A DNA stretch of 64,000 bases from Bathymodiolus brooksi. Lineage: Eukaryota > Mollusca > Bivalvia > Mytilida > Modiolidae. The position numbers and the translations under genes are program-made. The notes under the pieces were generated by a model. That model was not told the origin of the DNA. It ran no database searches and saw nothing but the letters and a program-made list of their open reading frames with translations. Numbering within the stretch: the first letter of the stretch is position 1; each line of letters starts with the position of its first letter. The DNA is taken from contig OY804579.1 of the NCBI GenBank assembly GCA_963680875.1, positions 57,611,718 through 57,675,717 on the forward strand, in the 5' to 3' direction. Below, one piece after another: positions 13,801 to 25,800 of the stretch.

Positions 13801-16800
13801 AAAACTCCTGACTGAAAGGGGTGGCTGACATCCCACCAACCACAACACACAAAACTCCTGACTGAAAGTGGTGACTGACATCCCACCAACCACAACACAA
13901 AAAAAATGAGTAAAAGTGGTGGCTGACATCCCACCAACCGCAACACAAAAAAAATGAGTAAAAGTGGTGGCTGACATCCCACCAACCACAACACAAAAAA
14001 CTCCTGACTGAAAGGGGTGGCTGACATCCCACCAACCACAACACACAAAACTCCTCACGGAAAGAGGTGGATGACATCCCACCAACCACAACACACAAAA
14101 CTCCTGACTGAAAGAGGTGGCTGACATCCCACCAACCACAACACACAAAACTCCTGACTGAAAGGGGTGGCTGACATCCCACCAACCACAGCACACAAAA
14201 CTCCTGACTGAAAGGGGTGGCTGACATCCCACCAACCACAACACACAAAACTCCTCACGGAAAGGGGTGGCTGACATCCCACCAACCACAACACACAAAA
14301 CTCCTGACTGAAAGGGGTGGCTGACATCCCGCCAACCACAACACAAAAAACTCCTGACTGAAAGAGGTGGCTGACATCCCACCAACCACAACACACAAAA
14401 CTCCTGACTGAAAGGGGTGGCTGACATCCCACCAACCACAACACAAAAAACTCCTGACTGAAAGGGGTGGCTGACATCCCCCCAACCACAACACACAAAA
14501 CTCCTGACTGAAAAGGGGTGGCTGACATCCCACCAACCACAACACAAAAAACTCCTGACTGAAAGGGGTGGCTGACATCCCACCAACCACAACACACAAA
14601 ACTCCTGACTGAAAGGGGTGGCTGACATCCCACCAACCACAACACACAAAACTCCTGACTGAAAGGGGTGGCTGACATCCCACCAACCACAACACACAAA
14701 ACTCCTGACTGAAAAGGGTGACTGACATCCCACCAACCACAACACAAAAAAAATGAGTAAAAGTGGTGGCTGACATCCCACCAACCGCAACACAAAAAAA
14801 ATGAGTAAAAGTGGTGGCTGACATCCCACCAACCACAACACACAAAACTCCTCACGGAAAGGGGTGGCTGACATCCCACCAACCACAACACACAAAACTC
14901 CTGACTGAAAGGGGTGGCTGACATCCCGCCAACCACAACACAAAAAACTCCTGACTGAAAGAGGTGGCTGACATCCCACCAACCACAACACACAAAACTC
15001 CTGACTGAAAGGGGTGGCTGACATCCCACCAACCACAACACACAAAACTCCTGACTGAAAGGGGTGGCTGACATCCCACCAACCACAACACAAAAAACTC
15101 CTGACTGAAAGGGGTGGCTGACATCCCACCAACCACAACACACAAAACTCCTGACTGAAAGGAGTGGCTGACATCCCACCAACCACAGCACACAAAACTC
15201 CTGACTGAAAGGGGTGGCTGACATCCCACCAACCACAACACACAAAACTCCTCACGGAAAGGGGTGGCTGACATCCCACCAACCACAACACACAAAACTC
15301 CTGACTGAAAGGGGTGGCTGACATCCCGCCAACCACAACACAAAAAACTCCTGACTGAAAGAGGTGGCTGACATCCCACCAACCACAACACACAAAACTC
15401 CTGACTGAAAGGGGTGGCTGACATCCCACCAACCACAACACACAAAACTCCTGACTGAAAGGGGTGGCTGACATCCCACCAACCACAACACACAAAACTC
15501 CTCACGGAAAGGGGTGGCTGACATCCCACCAACCACAACACACAAAACTCCTCACGGAAAGAGGTGGCTGACATCCCACCAACCACAACACAAAAAACTC
15601 CTGACTGAAAAGGGTGGCTGACATCCCACCAACCACAACACAAAAAAATCCTGACTGAAAGGGGTGGCTGACATCCCACCAGCCACAACACAAAAAACTC
15701 CTGACTGAAAGGGGTGGCTGACATCCCACCAACCACAACACAAAAAACTCCTGACTGAAAAGGGTGGCTGACATCCCACCAACCACAACACAAAAACATC
15801 CTGACTGAAAGGGGTGGCTGACATCCCCCCAACCACAACACAAAAAACTTCTGACTGAAAAGGGTGGCTGACATCCCACCAACCACAACACACAAAACTC
15901 CTGACTGAAAAGGGGTGGCTGACATCCCACCAACCACAACACACAAAACTCCTGACTGAAAAGGGTGACTGACATCCCACCAACCACAACACAAAAAACT
16001 CCTGACTGAAAAGGGTGACTGACATCCCACCAACCACAACACAAAAAACTCCTGACTGAAAGAGGTGACTGACATCCCACCAACCACAACACACAAAACT
16101 CCTGACTGAAAGGGGTGGCTGACATCCCACCAACCACAACACAAAAAATTCCTGACTAAAAGGGGTGGCTGACATCCCACCAACCACAACACAAAAAATT
16201 CCTGACTAAAAGGGGTGGCTGACATCTCACCAACCACAACACAAAAAAACTCCTAACTGAAAGGGGTGGCTGACGGCAGTTAGTAAAAGTGGTAACCCGG
16301 GTTCGGTTCCAAAAACCCGGGCCCAAATTCGTATTTTCTTTATTACATCTTTGTTAAGGCATTAATTTTAATAAAATTTGAACATAATGCATAAAATTAT
16401 GTATTTTATCACATTTGTTAAACAAATAAAAAAAAAAAACTTTTTATGCGAAATATCGGCAATATAAGTTTTCCAAGTTAGTAAAAGTTGTAACCAGGGC
16501 CAAGACGAAATTTTCAGTTAATCAATGATTGCACCATTATTACTTCTTTAAAATTCTTGAAATTTTGTAAAAACATACTTCAATACAACAACAACAAATA
16601 TATTTTATCAATTTAAAAAAAGTTTTCTTTTTTCTCCACGATGCAATATTAATATATTAAGATTTGTAAACAAAGACTGGTCACGTGGGTCTACAGGTAA
16701 CTGGGTGTACAGGTAAATATTGATACTAATACACAATATTTTTTTATATTTTTGTAAAGTATATACTGATATCTCAAGCTGACCAAAATTTGAATCGATT

Positions 16801-19800
16801 ATATTGAGTAGTAAAAAAGATATAGACGATCATATCTTTTCAGGTCAATTTTCAAGTACTCTCAAAACAATGCATCACTTCCGGCCCGGGTTACAACTTT
16901 TATCAGAATCTAAAATGCTCCCATAATGACAAAAGAGAACATTACCATTGAATTTAAAATATTTTTTACATTTCTTTAATACTGAAAAATGTTCAATCTG
17001 AATATTGTGAAGTTTTAACGAGAAATAAAGGTGTAATCATCGATTAATTGAAAATTTTGCCTTGGCCCGGGTTACAACTTTTACTAACTTCGAAAACTTG
17101 TATTGCCGTTATTTCGTATAAAAACTATTTTTTTTTATATTTGTTTAAAAAATGTGATAAAATACATAATTTTATGCATTATGTTCAAATTTGATTAAAA
17201 TTAATGCCTTAATAAAGATGTAATAAAGAAAATACGAATTTGGAACCGGACCCGGGCCCGGGTTACCACTTTTACTAACCACCGTGACTGACATCCCACC
17301 AACCACAACACAAAAAAATCCTGACTGAAAGGGGTGGCTGACATCCCACCAACCACAACACAAAAAACTCCTGACTGAAAGAGGTGGCTGACATCCCACC
17401 AACCACAACACAAAAAACTCCTGACTGAAAGAGGTGGCTGACATCCCACCAACCACAACACAAAAAACTCCTGACTGAAAGGGGTGGCTGACATCCCACC
17501 AACCACAACACACAAAACTCCTGACTGAAAGGGGTGGCTGACATCCCACCAACCACAACACACAAAACTCCTGACTGAAAGTGGTGGCTGACATCCCACC
17601 AACCACAACACAAAAAACTCCTGACTGAAAGAGGTGGCTGACATCCCACCAACCACAACACACAAAACTCCTGACTGAAAGGGGTGGCTGACATCCCACC
17701 AACCACAACACACAAAACTCCTGACTGAAAGGGGTGGCTGACATCCCACCAACCACAACACACAAAACTCCTGACTGAAAGGGGTGGCTGACATCCCACC
17801 AACCACAACACACAAAACTCCTGACTGAAAGGGGTGGCTGACATCCCACCAACCACAACACAAAAAACTCCTGACTGAAAGAGGTGGCTGACATCCCACC
17901 AACCACAACACACAAAACTCCTGACTGAAAAGGGTGGCTGACATCCCACCAACCACAGCACAAAAAAATCCTGACTGAAAGGGGTGGCTGACATCCCACC
18001 AACCACAACACAAAAAACTCCTGACTGAAAGGGGTGGCTGACATCCCACCAACCACAGCACAAAAAAATCCTGACTGAAAGGGGTGGCTGACATCCCACC
18101 AACCACAACACACAAAACTCCTGACTGAAAAGGGTGGCTGACATCCCACCAACCACAGCACAAAAAAATCCTGACTGAAAGGGGTGGCTGACATCCCACC
18201 AACCACAACACAAAAAACTCCTGACTGAAAGAGGTGGCTGACATCCCACCAACCACAACACACAAAACTCCTGACTGAAAAGGGTGGCTGACATCCCACC
18301 AACCACAGCACAAAAAAATCCTGACTGAAAGGGGTGGCTGACATCCCACCAACCACAACACAAAAAACTCCTGACTGAAAGTGGTGGCTGACATCCCACC
18401 AACCACAACACAAAAAACTCCTGACTGAAAGTGGTGGCTGACATCCCACCAACCACAACACACAAAACTCCTGACTGAAAGGGGTGGCTGACATCCCACC
18501 AACCACAACACACAAAACTCCTGACTGAAAGGGGTGGCTGACATCCCACCAACCACAACACACAAAACTCCTGACTGAAAGTGGTGGCTGACATCCCACC
18601 AACCACAACACACAAAACTCCTGACTGAAAGGGGTGGCTGACATCCCACCAACCACAACACACAAAACTCCTGACTGAAAGGGGTGGCTGACATCCCACC
18701 AACCACAACACACAAAACTCCTGACTGAAAGTGGTGGCTGACATCCCACCAACCACAACACACAAAACTCCTGACTGAAAGGGGTGGCTGACATCCCACC
18801 AACCACAACACACAAAACTCCTGACTGAAAGGGGTGGCTGACATCCCCCCAACCACAACACAAAAAACTCCTGACTGAAAGAGGTGGCTGACATCCCACC
18901 AACCACAACACAAAAAACTCCTGACTGAAAGAGGTGGCTGACATCCCACCAACCACAACACACAAAACTCCTGACTGAAAGGGGTGGCTGACATCCCACC
19001 AACCACAACACACAAAACTCCTGACTAAAAGGGGTGGCTGACATCCCACCAACCACAACACACAAAACTCCTGACTGAAAGGGGTGGCTGACATCCCACC
19101 AACCACAACACACAAAAATGACTGAAAGGGTGGCTGACATCCCACCAACCACAACACCAAAAAACTCCTGACTAACAGTGGTGGCTGACATCCTACCAAC
19201 CACAACACAAGAAACTCCTGACTAACAGTGGTGGCTGACATCCCACCAACCACAACACAAAAAAATCCTGACTGAAAGGGGTGGCTGACATCCCACCAAC
19301 CACAACACAAAAAAATCCTGACTGAAAGGGGTGGCTGACATCCCCCCAACCACAACACAAAAAACTCCTGACTGAAAGAGGTGGCTGACATCCCACCAAC
19401 CACAACACAAAAAACTCCTGACTGAAAGAGGTGGCTGACATCCCACCAACCACAACACAAAAAACTCCTGACTGAAAAGGGGTGGCTGACATCCCACCAA
19501 CCACAACACAAAAAACTCCTGACTGAAAGGGGTGACTGACATCCCACCAACCACAACACACAAAACTCCTGACTGAAAGGGGTGGCTGACATCCCACCAA
19601 CCACAGCACACAAAACTCCTGACTGAAAGGGGTGGCTGACATCCCACCAACCACAACACACAAAACTCCTGACTAAAAGGGGTGGCTGACATCCCACCAA
19701 CCACAACACACAAAAATGACTGAAAGGGTGGCTGACATCCCACCAACCACAACACCAAAAAACTCCTGACTAACAGTGGTGGCTGACATCCTACCAACCA

Positions 19801-22800
19801 CAACACAAGAAACTCCTGACTAACAGTGGTGGCTGACATCCCACCAACCACAACACCAAAAAAATGACTAAAAGTGGTGGCTGACGTCCAACAAACAATC
19901 TCCTTCGATGCAATATTGCTATGAGAAATCCATTCTCTCAAAACAAATCAATGATAGTATACATTTGTATATATATATATATATTTATATATCACATAAG
20001 GTTGCCAAGAAATAACTTGTTTCTGTCAAAATGGGAGGCAAAATATAGCCAATATGATAACTAATCACAAATGATTTTCATAATTTAAAACAGTACTCCC
20101 CTTTTTATAAGACCACTGCAATAAAAAAAATAGCATTGTTTTAGGGGTAGTCTCTCTTAAAGGATCAATTTATTAGTATTTTACTATCTCAGTGCATATG
20201 AAATCTATCCTGATAGGAGAGGTGGCCTTTGCTGGGAGTGGCCTGATGAAAGGGGAATTACTATACTAGTGTTTTCTTATTGATTTGCAGTGTTTATAAT
20301 ATATATCTAGCTCTTTATTTTTTTCAGTTGGTATGCATTTATAGCTATACCTTGCCTAATACTTCTTGCTCTTTATTTTTTCAGTTGGTATGCATTTATA
20401 GCTATACCTTGCCTAATACTTCTTGCTCTTTATTTTTTCAGTTGGTATGCATTTATAGCTATACCTTGCCTAATACTTCTTGCTCTTTATTTTTTCAGTT
20501 GGTATACATTTATAGCTATACCCTGCCTAATACTTCTAGTGGTAATGTTTTATCTGTTTGGACTGATGTTTGGTATGTTTGGAGGTAGACCTGGACCGGG
20601 AGCATCTTGTTGCAACAAAGGGGCTGGTAGTAATATGTTCTGTTGGTAAGTGGTCCTATTTGTTTGTTTGGACTATTGTTTAGAGATTTGGACAAGCTTC
20701 TTCCCTACATAAGGCACAGGAAGAGACTATAAAAATGAGAAAGTCAATCTTTAGACTTATCTTTTATGAATCAACAATTAAGATAAAATGACTGTAGCAT
20801 GAATCTTTGTAACATAAAGATTATAAGTTTGTACAAATAAAAGCATCCAAGATCATTTGTTTCAGCATTTTTTATATCCTGCAGTTGAGAAAAATGTTCA
20901 AAATCTAAAAAATCTAAAAAAAGGAAATGCTATGCTATTCGGCATTATAATTCATATTTAATCATTTTTGAGTTTTTTATTTGTACATCTGTAAGCAAGG
21001 TAAATTCTACAAAAAAACCCACTTTAAATAAAGTTCCAATTTTAGGAAATTAACCTGTATAAACCTAACACATGTCTATTCCAAACTCATTTTTGTTTAA
21101 AGAATTGTCACATAAACTTATAATCAATAATTGTTCTATAATAAAAATAGTCCCCTTTTTGTTTTAGAAAATAATATATAAAATTGAAAATACATTTTGT
21201 TAAAAAAAAAAGCTAAAGAAAACAGATTCCTATGTATATATAAGTGGAAATGAAAGAAAAGTGGTCTGAAATTCAAAAGTTAAAAATGAAGTTAAGATAG
21301 AGGACTTTTATTGCTGTTCTTCATGTATCAGATGATTTTTTACTAAGGTGAAAGATTATTATGTATTAATACATATAGCATATCTTAGCATATAGTAATA
21401 ATGCAAACTATGGATCATTAACAGGGAGTGAGTGACTCACTGTGAGTTTAATGCAATTTCAGCAATTTTTCAGCTATATCATGGCGATAACAAGTTAATT
21501 TTCAATCAGATGATGATGAGATCTGCTTGGTACTAAACCAACACGCTTAGTTACATTTTTATTGTTCTAGCTCACTGAAACAACAGTTCACGAATAGACA
21601 TGTCGCCCCTCTCTGATACATTATCCTGATTCCGAGCCAATATTCAATCAGATGATGATGAGATCTGCTTGGTACTAAACCAACACGCTTAGTTACATTT
21701 TTATTGTTCTAGCTCACTGAAACAACAGTTCACGAATAGACATGTCGCCCCTCTCTGATACATTATCCTGATTCCGAGCCAATATTCAATCAGATGATGA
21801 TGAGATCTGCTTGGTACTAAACCAACACGCTTAGTTACATTTTTATTGTTCTAGCTCACTTAAACAACAGTTCACGAATAGACATGTCGCCCCTCTCTGA
21901 CACATTATCCTGATTCCAAGCCATCTAGTCTTTGCTCTTTCTCCTTAATGCTGCGTGCTTCGCGGAGAAGCAACAAATACCAATTTTATAGTCTCATTAA
22001 CAGGAAGGGGGTAATTTATTCATATGGCATGTAATGTTGTATGATTTGTGTGTGTATATTTTCAGTGGTGTGACATGTTCCTATTTAGTCGGCAGTTTTC
22101 TTATGTTGATTGTGATCATTATGTTCATACCATTTGGACTATTATACACCAATGGTTGTCAGTATCTGAACGATGGGGTAGAGAATATTGAGGTAAGCTT
22201 TCCAAGTAATTCAAATTGACAAATATTAGGTATTTATGTTGTTACATCTTTATATTTTCCTTATTAAATAAACGTTAGAGAATGCCAAAGGGGGCAATAA
22301 AAAATGGGCAATCCAGAGAAATTGTTAACATGGGGTACACAAGACGAAGAAAAATGAAACAAACCCACAACACAACATGTGTTGGACACCACTATGTGTA
22401 AACAAACACAAATAACGTAAATAAGAAATGAGCCCTTGTACAAACAGGAGGTAAAGACGAACCAAACATCGTTTTTATGCAGAAATTGTAACGAACATCA
22501 CAAGATATATACTGTTGTACGCAGATAGATAATTAGAAATCCCCGATGGCCACTACCAGTGAACATAGTTTAACATTGAAGTCTTGCATGGGAAATATGT
22601 TGAAACCTTCTCACAGACTGAATTATCCACCGACTGTAAATGTATTATCACTTGCTTGTCCTTGGGAAAATTTTATGTTTTTCAAAGTGGAGATTATGGT
22701 ATTTAATGCCACTTTCAACAATATTTCAGTTATATTGCGTAGGTAGTTGTAAATCCAACTACCATACGATCACAACCATGATGGCCCCTATGTTTTTCAA

Positions 22801-25800
22801 AGGAATTGGATACATTTTATATATGAATGCCACCGTAAATGGACCTATACATACATGTAGTAAACCTCATCAGTCCTGTAATGGTTCGCGTGCTTGCCTT
22901 AAGTGCAATAGATCATGGGTTCTAGCAAGAGTCGATTCAAACCATAAGACTGTAAGATTGGTATATTAAGAAGAAAGAACAAAGACTGGTTGACTAAGAA
23001 TGAGGATAATGTGTCTGAGTAGTGCCACATTTCTACTGTGGACTGTTGTTTCAGTGAGCTGGCACTATAAAAATCCAACAAGTATAAGCAAGTTGGTCTA
23101 GTACAAATCGGACCTCATCATAATCTCATTGAACTTGTTCTCCCCATGATATAGCTGAAAAATTGCTCACTTGGCGTTAAGCAACAATCATTCATACATG
23201 TAGTTAAACGGAGGTCTCAATGGGGAAGTTTTGCTTATCTGTTCATTTTCAACTGGACTGCTAAAAGATTCAGGTTTATTATGCCCCCACAGCTATGCAT
23301 CGGGGACATAAGTTTTATTAATGTCTGTCCGTCTCACACTTGGTTATCACTCAATAACTTAAGTTTCCCTTTTTACAAATGATTTGAAATTGATACACAA
23401 GGTCAGGGATCATAAAAGAAAGGCCAAGTTTGATTTAGGACTTTTCCTTTTTTTTTCTGTTCTAGAGTTATGGCTCTGTTTACTTCAGCTGGTAGCGGAT
23501 CCATCTGTGTCCAATGGACACATTCTTCCATTTTTCTTGAATGTATGACTTGCTGAATTAATTTGTTAAAAATAAACATATATGTGGAATTTTATATATT
23601 CCAAACTCATCAATATCTTCTGTTGTCATTTCTATGTCTAGAAGTTTGAGGATTGTATTTTTATAATAGGTTATATTGTCAATTAATATTGTTTATCTTT
23701 TTATTGTCGGTTGGTTTTATGGTGATTAATGCCACTTTCAACAATATTACAGTTTTCTTGTGGCAGTCAGTTTTAGTGGTGGAGGAAACCGGAGGATCTA
23801 GAGAAAACCACCGACCTGTTTTAAGTCACTGACAAACTTTATCACATAATGTTGTACTCCTCGCCCTAGTGATAGGCACTGATTGCATAAGTAGTTGTGA
23901 ATCCAACTACCATATGATCATGGCCACGACAGCCCCTTTTTTATTGTCAACTGAACTTTATATTTATTTATTTATTTGTTTTTTGTAGAGATTTGAATTT
24001 GTAATCAATGAATCATTTGGATACAATATTGCAGAATTCATTGACAAAGGTGAAAAATCTACAAACATCACTGTTGGAAGTATTTTGTCGTAAGTATTTA
24101 TCCGTAAAGATGGCAAATAGGGCTGCTTCAAGTCTTATTACTGATTAATATTTGTTTTAAAAAAACAATCAAATAAACAAACAAGACATGGAGAAGTTAA
24201 TTAAAATAAGATGTTTGTTAGATATTTTTTAATTCACTTCGTATCTGTTGCCTTATGTGACCGTTTTACATTCCAGTAATTTTCTCAGAAATCTTTGGAC
24301 CACATGGAACCAAGCTTTAAATAACTGTTACTTGGATGATCTTCGACGTTATTTCTAATGTTTGTTTCAATATATTTTCAAACTGGATAAGACTTGAAAT
24401 ATCCTCTTCTCTGAAACCATATTATCGTCTGAAACCCATGGCTGATCACACTCTGATACTCTCCACTCATCATCCAGGAGTCATTTGAAAGAAATTGCCT
24501 CATGAATCTGATTGACTCTGTGGTGTTTGTAGGATGAGTATTAATTATATATCACACTTATATTACATTCTGCTGGACCAGAAAATTATTCTACACTACT
24601 TTGATACCTTATTTGGATAGTAAACGAGAGTATTGATGAGTGAACTGCTGTGGGTTACTGATGATAAAGTCATACTTGTGATTGAATTGTTACGTGATAG
24701 AAAGGGAATGTTCCTTATATAATCCTCCTTAAAGCTTTTTAATTGTTTGTTGATCAGAAATCCAAGATGGTCACCACTGAAGGACAACATTTTTGAAATA
24801 GGACCCTATGATAAATGAAAAAAAACCAGTTTCTCTCAGAAAACTATTATTTTAAATTTTGTTGATTTTTTTTTTAATTCTTAAAGCTTGTTTATGACAT
24901 AGTGTTTTGTTTTTTGCAGTAACTGTAAAAAGAATGAAGGTATATATAATGCATTCCATTTGGAGAACTTGTTTTCTGTTGATTCTATCCTTAATATCTC
25001 AGTAAGTATGACTTGTATTTTCCACCGTTCCAATAACTGGTACATTTTCTTTCCATACCAAGCCTTTTGGTTCCACCTTCAGGTCAGTATTGGGATAGGG
25101 AATGATACACCCATAAAATACCATCTTGATTCTTGATCTAATTTTCTATACTAGTTAATCAGGTTAATATTTGATTCCGATTCTCAGCCTTAAGAACAAG
25201 TGCCTTAATGATTTTTATTTAGATGTACTAAGACATGACAGAGTGTCAAGTACAGTAGAACTTCACTGGCTCGAACTCGAAGGGGCTGTCAAAATGTGTT
25301 CGAGCTATCAGAAGTTGGAGCCACTGATGTCCCGTAATTTCAGAGAGAACAAAATTTGGTTCAGACCCGGGACAGTTTCATTACGCTATGATAACTGATG
25401 CACAGTAAAGTGGACCTTTCTCGTAAAAAAATATTTAATCCTTTAGAATGTTCTCAAAGACTGGCTTCTGAATACCTCTTTGGTATCTTCAAAAGTTCTT
25501 TAGAAACGTTTTTTCACTTTGTTCGCGATCTATTTTATATACAGGAAATACGAGGTCGGGTATTAACACTTGGTTCGATATCGGTATAATGCTTTATAAT
25601 TCAGATATATATTTTTAATGACCAATTTTCAAATTTTAGCCAATGATTATTTTCTTTTTTTTAGTTTGAATTTGAAGCAATTATATTTGATTCTTGGTAT
25701 TATATGCACATAAAAACTCAAGTTAATCGGAATTTCAGTATCATACTAGTACATTTCTATTTTTTGGGGTATTTAGATGAATCTTGCGGTCACGCAGTTT

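Noticed and set aside
10837..19941. Very long minus-strand frames (1,552, 870, 845, 642 and 604 codons)
   Set aside because: They are the translation of the 50-bp satellite in each frame; no domain, no codon bias independent of the unit, and no promoter or splice context.
20280..20588. 102-codon frame over the tandem acceptors
   Set aside because: It is in the wrong frame for the prominin exon and reads through pyrimidine tracts; the coding frame is the one giving WYTFIAIPC.
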